Below are positions 45,842 through 56,837 of a DNA stretch of 64,000 nucleotides, piece after piece; position 1 is the first letter of the stretch, and the number at the start of each line of letters is the position of its first letter. This stretch comes from Allobosea sp. Lineage in GTDB: Bacteria; Pseudomonadota; Alphaproteobacteria; Rhizobiales; Beijerinckiaceae. The notes under the pieces are model-generated. The model was not told the DNA's origin, ran no database searches, and was given only the letters and a program-made list of their open reading frames with translations. The stretch lies in assembly GCF_017308015.1 (NCBI RefSeq), contig NZ_JAFKFW010000021.1, positions 1 through 64,000 on the forward strand, in the 5' to 3' direction. A program made the position numbers and the translations under genes.

Positions 45842-48127
45842 CTAGCCGCCGATATTGAAGGCGGCGAGCGCGGCCATGTTGACGATATCGGAATCCTTCG
45901 CGCCGAGCGGCACGATCTGGATCGGCTTGTCGAGGCCGACGATCAGCGGGCCGATCACGGTCGCGCCGCCGAGTTCCTGCAGCAGCTTGGTGGAGATCGA
46001 GGCCGAGTGGAAAGCCGGCATCACCAGCACGTTCGCGGGCCCGGAGAGCCGGCAGAACGGGTACTGGCTCATCACCTCGCGATTGAGCGCGACATCCGCG
46101 GCCATCTCGCCGTCATACTCGAAATCGACGCGCTGGCCGTCGAGCAAGGCCACGGCCTCGCGCACCTTCTCCGAGCGCTCGCCGGCGGGATGGCCGAAGC
46201 TCGAGAAGGCGAGCATCGCGACGCGCGGCTCGTAGCCGAGCCGGCGGCCGACGCCGGCCGCCTCGATGGCGATCTCCGACAATTGCCGCGCGGTCGGCAT
46301 CTCGGTGATCGCGGTGTCCGCCACCAGCACGGTGCGGTCGCGCGAGATCACGATCGAGACGCCGATCACGCGATGGCCAGGCTTCTCGTCGATGACGCGG
46401 CGAACCTCCTCCAGCGCGATCGAGTAGTTGCGGGTGACGCCGGTCACCATCGCGTCGGCATCGCCAAGAGCCACCATCGCCGCGGCGAAATGGTTGCGGT
46501 CCTGGTTGATCAGGCGCTGGCAGTCGCGGAACAGATAGCCCTGCCTTTGCAGCCGCTCGTAGAGATACTGCGCATAGGCGGCATTGCGATGCGAGAGCCG
46601 GGCGTTCTGGATCGAGATGCCCTTGGCTTCGAGATCGACGCCGAGGAAGGTCGCGGCCTCGGTGATCCGGTCCTCGCGGCCGACGAGGATGGCCTGGCCG
46701 AGCCCCTGCGCCACGAATGAGGCGGCGGCGCGGATGACCTGCTCCTCCTCGCCCTCGGCGAAGACGACGCGCTTGGGATAGCGGCGGACGCGCTCGAAGA
46801 TGCGGTTGAGCGTGCCGGCGATCGGGTCGCGTCTCGCCGAAAGCTGTGCCTTGTAGGCGGCGGTATCGACGATCGGCTTGCCGGCGACGCCCGAATCCAT
46901 CGCCGCCTTGGCGACAGCCATCGGCACGACATGGATCAGGCGCGGATCGAACGGGACGGGGATGATATAGTCCTTGCCGTAGCGCGGCCGGGAACCCTGA
47001 TAGGCGGCCGCGACCTCGTCGGGCACGTCCTCGCGTGCCAGCATCGCCAGCGACTCGGCAGCGGCGATCTTCATCTCCATGTTGATCGTGGTGGCGCGCA
47101 CGTCGAGCGCGCCACGGAAGATGAAGGGGAAGCCGAGGACGTTGTTGACCTGATTGGGATAGTCCGAGCGGCCGGTCGCCATGATCGCGTCGTCGCGGAT
47201 GGCATGGACCTGCTCCGGTGTGATTTCAGGATCGGGATTGGCCATGGCGAAGATGATGGGGTTCGGCGCCATCGAGGCGACCATCTCCGGCGTCACCGCG
47301 CCCTTCTGGGACAGGCCGAAGAAGGCATCCGCTCCGTCCAGCGCCTGGGCCAGCGTGCGCCGGTCGGTGACCACGGCATGGGCCGATTTCCACTGGTTCA
47401 TGCCCTCGGTGCGGCCCTGGTAGATCACGCCCTTGGTATCGCAGAGGATGACGTTGTCGGGTTTGAAACCCATTGCCTTGAGCAGCTCGATGCAGGCGAT
47501 GGCGGCGGCGCCGGCGCCGTTGATGACGAGCTTAGTCGTCTTGATGTCGCGCCCGGTGATATCAAGCGCATTGATCAGGCCGGCGGCGGCGATGATTGCG
47601 GTGCCGTGCTGGTCGTCATGAAAGACGGGGATGTCCATCAGCTCGCGCAGGCGCTGCTCGATGATGAAGCATTCGGGAGCCTTGATGTCCTCGAGATTGA
47701 TGCCGCCGAAGGACGGGCCGAGATAGCGCACGGCCTCGATGAACTTGTCCGGATCCTCGGTATCGACCTCGAGGTCGATCGAGTCGACGTCGGCGAAGCG
47801 CTTGAACAGGACGGACTTGCCTTCCATCACCGGCTTCGAGGCGAGCGCGCCGAGATTGCCGAGGCCGAGGATCGCGGTCCCGTTCGTGATCACGGCGACG
47901 AGGTTCGAGCGCGTCGTATAGTCATAGGCGCGCGACGGATCCTCCGCGATCGCCAGAACCGGCACGGCGACGCCGGGCGAATAGGCGAGCGAGAGGTCCC
48001 GCTGCGTCGCCATCGGCTTGGTCGGCACCACCTCCAGCTTGCCGGGCCGTCCCTGCGAATGGAACAGCAGGGCTTCCTGGTCCGTAAAGGTCGGGCGGGC
48101 TTTCTTGGTGGTCGGGCGGTCGTTCAT
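45842..48127 (-). CDS. maeB: NADP-dependent malic enzyme with phosphotransacetylase-like domain
   Basis: 761 residues. The N-terminal malic-enzyme part (about 1-430) has [17 protein letters not shown], Tyr and Lys catalytic region [16 protein letters not shown], and the NADP loop [15 protein letters not shown]. The C-terminal phosphotransacetylase-like domain (about 440-761) includes [14 protein letters not shown] and [17 protein letters not shown]. It decarboxylates malate to pyruvate; the second domain is regulatory, binding acetyl-CoA. Start 48127 (MNDRPTTKK) is chosen because an extension to 48214 lacks family support. Monocistronic. Confidence 0.95.
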   Translation of the reverse strand: MNDRPTTKKARPTFTDQEALLFHSQGRPGKLEVVPTKPMATQRDLSLAYSPGVAVPVLAIAEDPSRAYDYTTRSNLVAVITNGTAILGLGNLGALASKPVMEGKSVLFKRFADVDSIDLEVDTEDPDKFIEAVRYLGPSFGGINLEDIKAPECFIIEQRLRELMDIPVFHDDQHGTAIIAAAGLINALDITGRDIKTTKLVINGAGAAAIACIELLKAMGFKPDNVILCDTKGVIYQGRTEGMNQWKSAHAVVTDRRTLAQALDGADAFFGLSQKGAVTPEMVASMAPNPIIFAMANPDPEITPEQVHAIRDDAIMATGRSDYPNQVNNVLGFPFIFRGALDVRATTINMEMKIAAAESLAMLAREDVPDEVAAAYQGSRPRYGKDYIIPVPFDPRLIHVVPMAVAKAAMDSGVAGKPIVDTAAYKAQLSARRDPIAGTLNRIFERVRRYPKRVVFAEGEEEQVIRAAASFVAQGLGQAILVGREDRITEAATFLGVDLEAKGISIQNARLSHRNAAYAQYLYERLQRQGYLFRDCQRLINQDRNHFAAAMVALGDADAMVTGVTRNYSIALEEVRRVIDEKPGHRVIGVSIVISRDRTVLVADTAITEMPTARQLSEIAIEAAGVGRRLGYEPRVAMLAFSSFGHPAGERSEKVREAVALLDGQRVDFEYDGEMAADVALNREVMSQYPFCRLSGPANVLVMPAFHSASISTKLLQELGGATVIGPLIVGLDKPIQIVPLGAKDSDIVNMAALAAFNIGG

Positions 48128-48247
48128 CGAAGTGTCTTTTCTTGTGTTTTTTCGAGGGGCGGCTGACCATACGGCGGTGCGCCCGCCGATCACAAGCGGC
48201 GAGTGATCGCGCAACTCCCGTCGGTGTGGAAGCGGGCGGGCGCGGGA

Positions 48248-50164
48248 TCAGGCGCGCGAGGTCGTGCGTACGCTGCGTACGAAATCGGTGACGTAGCGGT
48301 CGAGCGCCTCGGCCTGCTCGTCGACCTTGCGGGCGGTCTCCGCGACATGGATCGCGGCATCACCGGTGATGCGCGCCTCGACGCCGACGGCGCCGACATT
48401 GACGGTGACGGCATCGGCGCTCAGCGCGACGGCCTGCGCATCGGCGGCGATGGTCGACGCGAGGCCGGCCTGGCGGCAGACGACGGCGGCGATCGCGCCC
48501 GAAGTCTGCTCGATCGTCGTCATCGTATCCTCGATATGGGCGACGGCCTCGAAGGCGGTCGCGGCGGCGGCGCGGATATCGGCGAGCGTCTCCGCGATGT
48601 CGCGGGTCGCCTTCTGCGTCTGCTCGGCCAGTGTCTTGACCTCGCCGGCGACCACAGCGAAACCGCGGCCGGCGGTTCCGGCGCGGGCGGCCTCGATGGT
48701 GGCATTGAGGGCGAGAAGATTGGTGCGGGACGCGATCTCCTCGATGAAATCGAGCACGGCACGAACCTTGTCGGCGGCTTCCGTCAGCCCGGCGACGTCG
48801 CTGCGGGTGCTGCGGACATAGGATGCGGCGGCGCGCACCGTGTCGTCGGCATGGCTGGTCTGGCGGGTCAGCTCGCGGATCGAGGCCTCGATTTCCTCCG
48901 CCGCGACCGCCACGCTGCCGACGCGGCGCGAGGCGCTGCCGGCCTCATGCGTCACGCTCTCGGCGCGGAGCGTCGTCTTGTTGGCGTTCTCCACCATCTG
49001 GCCGGCGGCCGTATGCATGCCGTGCAACGAGGCGCCGACATCGCCCAGAGCCTTGCCGACGGTGCGCTCGAGATCGCTTGCAAGGGCATCCAGAGTCGTC
49101 TTGCGCAGCGCCTCGATCTCGCCGCGGCGGGTTTCCAGCGTCTTCTCGGCGGTGACGTCGAGCAGGATGCCGTCCCAGACCAGCGTTCCGTCGCGCAGGC
49201 GCCGCTTGGTCGATTCGCTGCGCAGCCAGACGATGCTGCCATCCGGCGCGGAATAGCGCCCCTCGAACCGCCAGAACGTCTCGGTGTCCTGCTGGGCGCG
49301 GCGCATCTGTTCGAACCGGGCGCGGTCTTCGGGCAGCAATTTGCCGAGCCAGATCTCGGGGTCCCGTTCGACCTCTTCCTTGGTGATGCCGAGCAGCTTG
49401 TCGATGGCGAAGGAGGCGAACTGATAGGTCATCTTGCCGTCCGGCCGAATGATCCGCTGATAGAGCGTGCCGGGGGCGCGATCGATCAGCGTGCGCAGCC
49501 GATAGGCGGTTTCGCGCCTTTCGCTGTCGTTGATGACGATGATGCCGGTCAGGAAGATGCCGATCGTTCCGACCAGGACCATCACCGGGACGGCTTCGCG
49601 CAGGAAGCGTTCGCCGGCCGCACCGGGGATCAAGCCCACCGAGGCGACGAGGATGATCGCGTCGATGGCGCTCAGTACAGCGAGATCGCCGATGCCCAGC
49701 GAACGCCGGCGGCGCGCCAGCCACAGCGCATAGGCGATGCCGATCGCGCCGCGAGCGATGATACCGGTCACGCCTGTGACCATGCCGACGCCGCCGCTGA
49801 GATAGCGCATGACGACAAGGGGCACGGCCGTCAGAACGGAGGCGATCGGGCCGCCGACCGGGCCGGCGAGAATCGCGAAGCTGTTGCGGGAATCGATGAA
49901 CAATCCGGGCTGAAGCTGGAACGGGTTGCTCATGCTGACCAGGGCGCCGGCCCCGAACAGGACGCCGACGATCACCTGGCGCAGCCAGGGGCGATCCCCG
50001 AACCGGGGTGTGGTCACGGTCAGCAGCAATCCCGCCAGCAGCAGGAAGAACAGGCTTTCGGCGAGGTTGATCAGCAGCAATGTGGGGACCCCGGCCGGAT
50101 TCGGCTGCAGGACAGTAGTTTGAATTGTTGAAAGCCATCCTAACGGATGGCCTTGGCCGGACAT
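48248..50164 (-). CDS. Methyl-accepting chemotaxis-type protein with 5TM-LytS sensor and PAS domain
   Basis: 638 residues. The N-terminal 5TMR-LYT membrane sensor (about residues 20-205, with [20 protein letters not shown]) is followed by a PAS domain (about 218-345, [17 protein letters not shown]). The MCP signalling domain has the hairpin tip [20 protein letters not shown] with [18 protein letters not shown] next to it. It is therefore a receptor that may detect a small membrane-soluble or cytoplasmic signal. Its start lies 20 bases from the divergent mutS start. Confidence 0.92.
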   Translation of the reverse strand: MSGQGHPLGWLSTIQTTVLQPNPAGVPTLLLINLAESLFFLLLAGLLLTVTTPRFGDRPWLRQVIVGVLFGAGALVSMSNPFQLQPGLFIDSRNSFAILAGPVGGPIASVLTAVPLVVMRYLSGGVGMVTGVTGIIARGAIGIAYALWLARRRRSLGIGDLAVLSAIDAIILVASVGLIPGAAGERFLREAVPVMVLVGTIGIFLTGIIVINDSERRETAYRLRTLIDRAPGTLYQRIIRPDGKMTYQFASFAIDKLLGITKEEVERDPEIWLGKLLPEDRARFEQMRRAQQDTETFWRFEGRYSAPDGSIVWLRSESTKRRLRDGTLVWDGILLDVTAEKTLETRRGEIEALRKTTLDALASDLERTVGKALGDVGASLHGMHTAAGQMVENANKTTLRAESVTHEAGSASRRVGSVAVAAEEIEASIRELTRQTSHADDTVRAAASYVRSTRSDVAGLTEAADKVRAVLDFIEEIASRTNLLALNATIEAARAGTAGRGFAVVAGEVKTLAEQTQKATRDIAETLADIRAAAATAFEAVAHIEDTMTTIEQTSGAIAAVVCRQAGLASTIAADAQAVALSADAVTVNVGAVGVEARITGDAAIHVAETARKVDEQAEALDRYVTDFVRSVRTTSRA

Positions 50165-50184
50165 TTTGCTAGCGTGCCGGCGCG

Positions 50185-52923
50185 ATGCACCAGAGTTCCT
50201 CCCCCGAAGCCGCCCGTTCCGCTGTGTCGAATGCCGCCAGGCCGGCAGCCGCGGCCGAGCGCGTCACGCCGATGATGGCGCAGTACGTCGAGATCAAGGC
50301 TGCCAATCCGGATTGCCTGCTGTTCTACCGGATGGGGGATTTCTACGAACTCTTCTTCACGGATGCCGAAATCGCCTCGCGCACGCTCGGCATCGTGCTG
50401 ACCAAGCGCGGCAAGCATCAGGGCGACGATATCCCGATGTGCGGCGTGCCGGTGGAGCGCGCCGACGACTATCTCCAGCGGCTGATCGCCGCCGGCCATC
50501 GCGTCGCCGTCTGCGAGCAGACCGAGGATCCGGCCGAAGCCAGGAAGCGCGGCAACAAATCGGTGGTGAAGCGCGATGTCGTGCGCCTCGTCACGCCCGG
50601 CACCATCACCGAGGAGCGCCTGCTCGAACCCGGCCGCGCGAGCCTCCTCGTCGCCGTCGCGCGCCGCAGAACCGGCGAGGTGGCCTCGCTCTACGGGCTG
50701 GCGGCAATCGACATCTCGACCGGCCGTTTCACCGTGATGGAGACGCCGCAGGAGCGCCTCGCCATCGAGTTCTCGCGGCTGGAGCCGCGCGAGATCGTCT
50801 GCCCCGACGCCATTCATGACGATCCCGAGCTCAGGGAGTTCTGGCGCGAGATCACGGTACCGGTGACGCCGCTCGCTCGCGATGGGCTCGACGCGGCCTC
50901 GGCCGAGCGCCGCCTCAAGGAATTTTTCGGTGTCGCCACGCTCGATGCCTTCGGCGCCTTCACGCGGGCCGAGATTGCGGCGGCGGGTGCGGCGCTGGCC
51001 TATGTCGAGCGCACCCAGCTCGGCGCCCGCCCGCCGCTCTCGGCGCCGGTGCGAGATGCCGGTTCGGCGACGATGCTGATCGACGCGGCGACCCGCGCCA
51101 ATCTCGAACTGACGCGCACTCTGGGCGGCGAGCGCCAGGGCAGCCTGCTCGCCACGATCGACCGCACGGTGACTCCGGGCGGTGCGCGCCTGCTGGCCGA
51201 GCGCCTCGCCGGTCCGCTGACCGATCCCACCGCCATCGCCGCGCGTCATGATGCGGTCGAGTTGCTCGTCACCGATGCCGGCCTGCGCGAGGATCTGCGT
51301 TCGGCGCTGGAGAAGGTGCCGGACGTGGCCCGAGCGCTGGCGCGACTCTCGCTCGACCGCGGCGGCCCGCGTGATCTGGCGGCGCTCGGTGCCGGGCTCG
51401 ATGCGGCACGCTCGATCGCTGCGCTGCTCGTCCGGCGCGGTGATCTTCCCGTCGAACTGACGCGCGCCATGCGGGCGCTCGGCGAAAGCGACCCCGACCT
51501 GCCTCTTCGTCTCAATGCGACATTGGCGGATGAGTTGCCGCTCAACCGCCGCGACGGTCGTTTCGTGCGTGAGGGGTTCGATCCGGCGCTCGACGAGCTG
51601 CGCCTGCTTCAGATCGACTCGCGCAAGGTCATCGCCCAGTTGCAGGCGCGCTATGCCGCCGAAACCAACTGCCGGACGCTGCGCATCAAGCACAACGCCA
51701 TGCTGGGCTATTTCGTCGAGGTGCCGCAGGCGACCGGCGAGGAGTTCCTGCGCGATCCCTGGCGCGCGACCTTCGTCCACCGCCAGACCATGTCGGATGC
51801 GATGCGCTTCTCCTCGGTCGAGCTCGGTGAACTCGAAGCCAAGATCGCCTCCGCCGCCGACCGGGCGCTGAAGCTCGAACTCGCGATCTTCGCCGCGCTC
51901 GGCGAGGCCGTCCTGACCCAGGCCGAGCCGATCAAGGCGGCGGCATTGGCGCTGGCCGAGCTCGACGTCGCCACGGCTTTGGCCGATCTCGCGGCCCGCG
52001 AGGGCTGGAGCCGTCCGCAGGTCGATGACGGCGTCGCCTTCACCATCGAGCGCGGCCGCCACCCTGTGGTCGAGGCCGCGTTGAAGCGCGACGGCAAGCC
52101 CTTCGTCGCCAACGACACCGAATTGTCGCCGCCGGGTGGCGATGCAAAGGGCGGACGCATCTGCCTGATCACCGGCCCGAACATGGCCGGTAAATCGACC
52201 TTCCTGCGCCAGAACGCGCTGATCGCGGTGCTCGCCCAGATGGGCTCCTTCGTGCCGGCGACCTCCGCGCATATCGGCATCGTCGACCGGCTGTTCTCGC
52301 GTGTCGGCGCCGCCGACGACCTTGCGCGCGGCCGTTCGACCTTCATGGTCGAGATGGTCGAGACCGCCGCGATCCTGAACCAGGCCGGCCCGCGCGCGCT
52401 GGTCATCCTGGACGAGATCGGCCGCGGCACGGCGACCTTCGACGGGCTCTCGATCGCCTGGGCCGCGATCGAGCATCTCCACGAGATCAACCGCTGCCGC
52501 AGCCTGTTCGCGACGCATTATCACGAGCTGACGGCGCTGGGAGACCGGCTCGACCGCGTCGCCAATGCGACCGTCCGCGTCACTGAATGGAAGGGCGAGG
52601 TCGTCTTCCTGCACGAGGTCGTGCCGGGCGCGGCCGACCGTTCCTACGGCATTCAGGTCGCCAAGCTCGCCGGCCTGCCGCCGGCCGTGGTCGAGCGGGC
52701 CCGCGCCATCCTCGGCGAATTGGAGAAGACAGAGCGCGAGAAGCCGGTCGCTTCGCTGGTCGACGATCTCCCGCTCTTTGCCGTGCCCCAGCGCCGGCCG
52801 GCGCCGGTCGTTGCCGAAGGCGAGCCGGACGGATTGCGCGAGGCCCTCGCCGGGATCGACCCGGACGAAATGACCCCGCGCGAGGCGCTGGAAGCGCTCT
52901 ATCGCCTGAAGGGGTTGGGCTGA
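50185..52923 (+). CDS. mutS: DNA mismatch repair protein MutS
   Basis: 912-residue mismatch-recognition ATPase. The mismatch-binding FYE motif is in [18 protein letters not shown] (residues about 50-56). Walker [10 protein letters not shown] is at about 664-672, Walker B-type [12 protein letters not shown], and the signature STFMVEM. The C-terminal dimerisation segment is present. Length is in the normal range. With only 20 bases to the divergent chemoreceptor, its promoter must overlap that gene's 5' end. Confidence 0.98.
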   Translation: MHQSSSPEAARSAVSNAARPAAAAERVTPMMAQYVEIKAANPDCLLFYRMGDFYELFFTDAEIASRTLGIVLTKRGKHQGDDIPMCGVPVERADDYLQRLIAAGHRVAVCEQTEDPAEARKRGNKSVVKRDVVRLVTPGTITEERLLEPGRASLLVAVARRRTGEVASLYGLAAIDISTGRFTVMETPQERLAIEFSRLEPREIVCPDAIHDDPELREFWREITVPVTPLARDGLDAASAERRLKEFFGVATLDAFGAFTRAEIAAAGAALAYVERTQLGARPPLSAPVRDAGSATMLIDAATRANLELTRTLGGERQGSLLATIDRTVTPGGARLLAERLAGPLTDPTAIAARHDAVELLVTDAGLREDLRSALEKVPDVARALARLSLDRGGPRDLAALGAGLDAARSIAALLVRRGDLPVELTRAMRALGESDPDLPLRLNATLADELPLNRRDGRFVREGFDPALDELRLLQIDSRKVIAQLQARYAAETNCRTLRIKHNAMLGYFVEVPQATGEEFLRDPWRATFVHRQTMSDAMRFSSVELGELEAKIASAADRALKLELAIFAALGEAVLTQAEPIKAAALALAELDVATALADLAAREGWSRPQVDDGVAFTIERGRHPVVEAALKRDGKPFVANDTELSPPGGDAKGGRICLITGPNMAGKSTFLRQNALIAVLAQMGSFVPATSAHIGIVDRLFSRVGAADDLARGRSTFMVEMVETAAILNQAGPRALVILDEIGRGTATFDGLSIAWAAIEHLHEINRCRSLFATHYHELTALGDRLDRVANATVRVTEWKGEVVFLHEVVPGAADRSYGIQVAKLAGLPPAVVERARAILGELEKTEREKPVASLVDDLPLFAVPQRRPAPVVAEGEPDGLREALAGIDPDEMTPREALEALYRLKGLG

Positions 52924-52924
52924 G

Positions 52925-53782
52925 TTAGCCCAGCCGCTTGATCGCAGTGATCTCGCCGAAGCTCCTGGCGCGGATGCGGTCACGCGCCTCGCGCAGCGGC
53001 TCGCGATAGACGCGCATCACATGCCCGCTGGCATGGAGCAGCGTGTCGGGGGCGGTCAGGATGCCGACATGGCCTTTCCAGAACACGAGATCGCCGCGCT
53101 GGAGCCCCGACAGGTCCTCGCGCAGTTCGACCGGTCGGCCGAGCGTCGCTTCCATCATGTCGGAATCGCGGGGCGCAGTGATGCCGGCCGCCGCGAGGCT
53201 GAGCTGCGTCAGCCCGGAGCAGTCGAGCCCGAGGCTGGTCTTGCCGCCCCAGAGATAGGGCACGCCGAGGAAGCGCTCGGCGACGGCGACGAAGTCCGTT
53301 TCATGCTGGTCGATCGGCGCGAGATGGGCGGCGAAGACATGGCCGCCATCGGCAATCACCGCGAAATCGCCCCTGCTCTCGACGACGGCGACGCCGGCGC
53401 CGAGCGAGAGCGCGGTCAGCGGCGGCAGTTTGATCGAGGCGCCAGGGTAGACGAAGGTCCGCAGGGACGCGACGCGATGCGTCGGCGCGGGCCGGTCCGG
53501 GCGCAGGGCGTCGTCGGGGATGTAGCCGACATAGCCGTCACCGGCGAGTTGGGCCCAGGCCCAGCCCTCCTCGCGCTCGTAGACCTGTACCAGTTCGCCG
53601 GCCAGCGCCTCGGTGTCGAGTGCAGCGTCCGGGCGCGGCTCGCGCCGCACCGGCGCGGAGGCCGCGACGATGCGCATCGTTTGCGGATCGGCGAAGCGGG
53701 TGGCTTCAACCTGCCCGGTCAGCGCGCGTGCTGCGAGGTCGGGGCGGAAGGCATGGATGCGGCGGTCGAGAATCGCGTTCAT
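52925..53782 (-). CDS. NlpC/P60 family cell-wall peptidase with N-terminal SH3 domains
   Basis: 285 residues. Bacterial SH3-like regions (about 30-150, QVYEREEGWAWAQLAGDGYVGYIPD in part) precede the NlpC/P60 domain. LDCSGLTQLSLAAAG gives the nucleophile Cys, GHVGILTAPDTLLHA the catalytic His, and HV..H completes it. It cleaves peptidoglycan peptide links. There is no clear signal peptide, so export route or a cytoplasmic role in recycling is open. It is the last gene of the LAP-MarR-NlpC operon and is convergent with mutS, 1 base apart. Confidence 0.88.
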   Translation of the reverse strand: MNAILDRRIHAFRPDLAARALTGQVEATRFADPQTMRIVAASAPVRREPRPDAALDTEALAGELVQVYEREEGWAWAQLAGDGYVGYIPDDALRPDRPAPTHRVASLRTFVYPGASIKLPPLTALSLGAGVAVVESRGDFAVIADGGHVFAAHLAPIDQHETDFVAVAERFLGVPYLWGGKTSLGLDCSGLTQLSLAAAGITAPRDSDMMEATLGRPVELREDLSGLQRGDLVFWKGHVGILTAPDTLLHASGHVMRVYREPLREARDRIRARSFGEITAIKRLG

Positions 53783-53823
53783 GGTGGCAATCTAGCGTGG
53801 CGGGAGACCGTGGGGGAGGGGCG

Positions 53824-54177
53824 TCAGCTTCCGCCGATCTCCCTGGCATGCTCGGTGACCAGATCGGCCAGCCGCTCGACGGCGAGTGCTCCCGCGACGG
53901 TGCGCTGGATCACGACATTGCGGCGGTCTGCCTCGTCACGCTTGCGCGTCAGCAGGCCGAGCTTGCCGAGTGTGTCGAGCGCGCGCGTGATCACCGGCTT
54001 GGTCACGCCGAGCTGCTTCGCCAGTCCGCGCACCGTATGCGGCGGCAATTCGAGATAGACCGTCAGCAGGATCGCGGTCTGGCGCGCCGAGAGATCGGCG
54101 TCATGATCCCGCACCAGATCGAGATGGACCTGCCGCCACAGCTTGAGCGCCTGCGAAGGCTTGATCTCCAGGGGCAT
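53824..54177 (-). CDS. Short MarR family regulator
   Basis: 117-residue winged-helix protein. SARQTAILLTVYLELPPHTVRGLAKQLGVTKPVITRALDTLGKLGL contains the HTH (fragments up to 20 residues: VRGLAKQLGVTKPVITRALD). It lacks the long C-terminal helix of larger MarR proteins. It is embedded between an aminopeptidase and an NlpC/P60 peptidase and has an inverted repeat 7-32 bases before its ATG, so it probably controls its own operon and the downstream peptidase. Confidence 0.85.
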   Translation of the reverse strand: MPLEIKPSQALKLWRQVHLDLVRDHDADLSARQTAILLTVYLELPPHTVRGLAKQLGVTKPVITRALDTLGKLGLLTRKRDEADRRNVVIQRTVAGALAVERLADLVTEHAREIGGS

Positions 54178-54183
54178 AAAGGC

Positions 54184-54209
54184 ACGGGTCCAGATCGTTA
54201 CGGACCCGT
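54184..54209. promoter_or_regulatory. Inverted repeat upstream of the short MarR gene
   Basis: ACGGGTCC (54184-54191) and GGACCCGT (54202-54209) are perfect 8-base arms with a 10-base spacer, 7 bases before the MarR ATG and in the 80-base gap after the aminopeptidase gene. Position and symmetry fit an operator. Confidence 0.55.
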
Positions 54210-54257
54210 ATCATTATCCCCGTCACGGCAGCACGCAATCGGCTTTGCGGAACAGCC

Positions 54258-55640
54258 TTAACCGCGCGGGTAACGCTGCTTGACCAGTGCGTGGATCATT
54301 CGCGCGCCCTGGCATTCGCCGCCTTCCGGTCGCCCTGGCTTGTTGGCGGGGTTCCAGGCGTAGATGTCGAAATGCGCGTAGGATGGCGTCTTCTCGACGA
54401 AACGGTTGAGGAACAGGGCTGCGGTGACCGATCCGGCCATGCCCCCACCGGAGACATGGTTGACGTCGGCGATCTTGGAATCGAGCAGGCCGTCATAGGG
54501 CGGCCAAAGCGGCATCCGCCAGACCGGGTCGTTCACCGCCATGCCGAGCCGCGCGATCTCGGCGGCGAGGATTTCGTCATGGGTGTAGAATGGCGGCAAT
54601 TCCGGCCCGAGCGCGGTGCGTGCAGCGCCGGTCAACGTCGCAAAATCGACGAGCAGATCCGGCGCCTCCTCGTCGGCGAGCGCCAGCGCATCGGCCAGGA
54701 TCAGCCGGCCCTCGGCATCGGTGTTGCCGATCTCGACGGAGATGCCCTTGCGGCTCGACAGGACGTCGCCGGGTCGGAAGGAGTTGCCCGAGACCGCGTT
54801 CTCGACGGCTGGCACGAGAAGCCGCAGCCTGACCGGCAGCCCCGCCAGCATGATCATCCGCGCCGCCGCGATCGCCGCTGCCGCGCCGCCCATATCCTTC
54901 TTCATCAGCAGCATCGAGGCGTCGGGCTTGAGATTGAGCCCGCCCGTATCGAACGCGACGCCCTTGCCGACCAGCGTCACTTTGGGATGGGCGGGGTCGC
55001 CCCAGACGAGGTCGACGAGCCGTGGTGCCCGCGTCGAGGCGCGGCCGACGGCGTGGATCATCGGGAAATTGCGGGCGATGAGGTCGTCGCCGATGATGCT
55101 GGTGACCGTCGCGCCGCATTCGGTGGCGAGCCCGCGGATCGCCGCCTCGATCTCGCCAGGTCCGAGTTCGTTCGCCGGCGTGTTGACGAGGTCCCGCGCC
55201 AGCATGGCGGAGTCGGCGATCCGGCTGATCTCTTCGCCGTCGACGCCTTCAGGCAGGACGAGCCGCGCACGAGCAGGATTCGGCTTGCGATAACGGTCGA
55301 AGCGATAGCCTTGCAGCAGCCAGCTCAGCGCAGCCAATGTCGGATCGCCGATCTCGCCCGATAACGCATAGTCGCCCGCCGGCAGCAGCGCGGCGAGGCG
55401 CCCGGCCGCGAACGGATCGGGCCGGCGCCCCGCGGCGTCGATGCCGAGCAGGACGGCTGCCAACTCCCCTTGCGGGTCTGGCAGCAGGCAGTGTTGCCCG
55501 GTGCGGGCCGCAAAACCCTGCGCAAGGGCGAAGCCGCGACTGGCTGGAGAGAGCTGCTCCTGAAGCATCGGCCAGTTGGCAGCCGAGACGACGTGAACGG
55601 GAGTGGCGGCGGTGGGCGGAGAGATCAGGAGGCTGTGCAC
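54258..55640 (-). CDS. M17 family leucyl aminopeptidase
   Basis: 460-residue metallo-aminopeptidase. VGKGVAFDTGGLNLKPDASM carries the first metal ligand region, MKKDMGGAA the second, and NTDAEGRLILADALALA is the M17 signature. The first about 160 residues form the smaller N-domain. It cleaves N-terminal residues of peptides in the cytoplasm. It heads an operon with a MarR regulator and a NlpC/P60 peptidase, a frequent alphaproteobacterial group linking peptide turnover to cell-wall recycling. Confidence 0.94.
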   Translation of the reverse strand: MHSLLISPPTAATPVHVVSAANWPMLQEQLSPASRGFALAQGFAARTGQHCLLPDPQGELAAVLLGIDAAGRRPDPFAAGRLAALLPAGDYALSGEIGDPTLAALSWLLQGYRFDRYRKPNPARARLVLPEGVDGEEISRIADSAMLARDLVNTPANELGPGEIEAAIRGLATECGATVTSIIGDDLIARNFPMIHAVGRASTRAPRLVDLVWGDPAHPKVTLVGKGVAFDTGGLNLKPDASMLLMKKDMGGAAAAIAAARMIMLAGLPVRLRLLVPAVENAVSGNSFRPGDVLSSRKGISVEIGNTDAEGRLILADALALADEEAPDLLVDFATLTGAARTALGPELPPFYTHDEILAAEIARLGMAVNDPVWRMPLWPPYDGLLDSKIADVNHVSGGGMAGSVTAALFLNRFVEKTPSYAHFDIYAWNPANKPGRPEGGECQGARMIHALVKQRYPRG

Positions 55641-55770
55641 GGAGCGCTGTTTCGGTTTCGGGCAAGGGTGCCGGGGAGGCGATTAAGAATGCATTAGGGT
55701 TAACGCTTTATCACCGGATCGACCAGACGAACCCATCCAGAGGCCCCGATTTCGGGAGGCGATCCGGCCC

Positions 55771-56664
55771 ATGTCTTCAGCCCGGCCCCATTCTTCAATC
55801 CACGAGCCGGTGCGGGGCTCTCGTGCCGGTTTCGGCCTTGCCGTCTGCCTTGCCGCGCTCGTCCTGGCCGGCTGCCAGGGCCGTGGCGGCCTCGGCGACA
55901 TCACCGGCTCGATCGGCCGCAGTCAGGCGACCCAACCGCGAACGGAGTCGGACTGGCAGGCCGAACGCGAGACCTGGGCCAAGCGTTACGACGCCAATCC
56001 CAAGGATCGCGACGCCGCCTTCCATTATGCGCGGGCGCTGCGGAGCCTCGACCAGAACGCGCAGGCGCTGGCCGTGCTGCAGAGTGCGGTCCTCGCCCAT
56101 CAGGACGATCGTGAGCTTCTCGGCGCCTATGGCCGCACGCTCGCCGATAATGGCCGGCTGAAGGAGGCTGACGACGTGCTCAGCCGCGCCCACACGCCGG
56201 AGAACCCGGACTGGCGGATTCTCTCGGCACAGGGCACCGTCGCAGATCAACTCGGCGATCACAGCCGCGCGCAGCAGCTCTACCAGTCCGCCCTGAAGCT
56301 CGCTCCCAACGAGCCGACGATCATGTCGAATTACGGGCTGTCGCTCGCCCTTTCGCGCAAACTGCCGGAGGCCGAACGCATTCTGTCCGAGGCCGCGGCC
56401 TCCGAGCGGGCGGACGCCCGCGTCCGTCAGAATCTCGTGCTGGTACTCGGCCTGCAGGGTCGTTTCGGAGAGGCCGAGACCCTGGCCCGCCGCGACCAGA
56501 GCCCGGCCGAGGCCGCCGCAACCATCGCCTATCTCAAGCGCAGCGTCAGCCAGCAGAACAGCTGGGAGCTGCTGAAGGGGGGCAAGGGACGGACCCAGGC
56601 GCCCACCCGGCAGCCGGCGCTCCAGGGCGCGGGCGTCCGGCCCGCTGCCGTGCCGCCAGCCTGA
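55771..56664 (+). CDS. tadD: TPR-repeat lipoprotein, TadD-like pilus assembly factor
   Basis: 297 residues. A lipobox (LAALVLAGC, Cys at about 35) follows a hydrophobic signal, then tetratricopeptide-like repeats over about 65-240 (AAFHYARALRSLDQNAQALAVL and LYQSALKLAPNEPTIMSNYG in part). TadD is the Tad-system pilotin-like TPR lipoprotein that helps secretin assembly. Position next to tadC and the repeat number support the name. It reads toward tadC, opposite to the rest of the cluster. Confidence 0.85.
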   Translation: MSSARPHSSIHEPVRGSRAGFGLAVCLAALVLAGCQGRGGLGDITGSIGRSQATQPRTESDWQAERETWAKRYDANPKDRDAAFHYARALRSLDQNAQALAVLQSAVLAHQDDRELLGAYGRTLADNGRLKEADDVLSRAHTPENPDWRILSAQGTVADQLGDHSRAQQLYQSALKLAPNEPTIMSNYGLSLALSRKLPEAERILSEAAASERADARVRQNLVLVLGLQGRFGEAETLARRDQSPAEAAATIAYLKRSVSQQNSWELLKGGKGRTQAPTRQPALQGAGVRPAAVPPA

Positions 56665-56704
56665 GACGGCATTTATCCGGCGAAGCCGAAACGTCGAAGG
56701 ATCG

Positions 56705-56759
56705 CACCGAATCGAAGAAGGCCGGAGCCCGAGGGGCTCCGGCCTTCTTCGATTCGGTG
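56705..56759. terminator. Palindrome with 26-bp perfect arms between tadD and tadC
   Basis: Arms 56705-56730 and 56734-56759 are perfectly complementary, with the 3-base loop GAG. The inner part GGCCGGAGCCC / GGGCTCCGGCC followed by TTCTTC on either strand can act as a bidirectional terminator for the convergent tadD and tadC. The length beyond the core (26 pairs) is unusual. Confidence 0.75.
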
Positions 56760-56837
56760 GGGCCTTTTGTCCGCCACGTGGAGCCGTGTTGGCGGTCTTT
56801 GCGCGGAAGCGAAACCCGACGGTCGGTCGAGCGATCC

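Noticed and set aside
50140..52983. 947-residue open frame on the minus strand across mutS
   Set aside because: It is antisense to the well-supported mutS gene and rich in Arg, Gly, Asp and His from codon complementarity.
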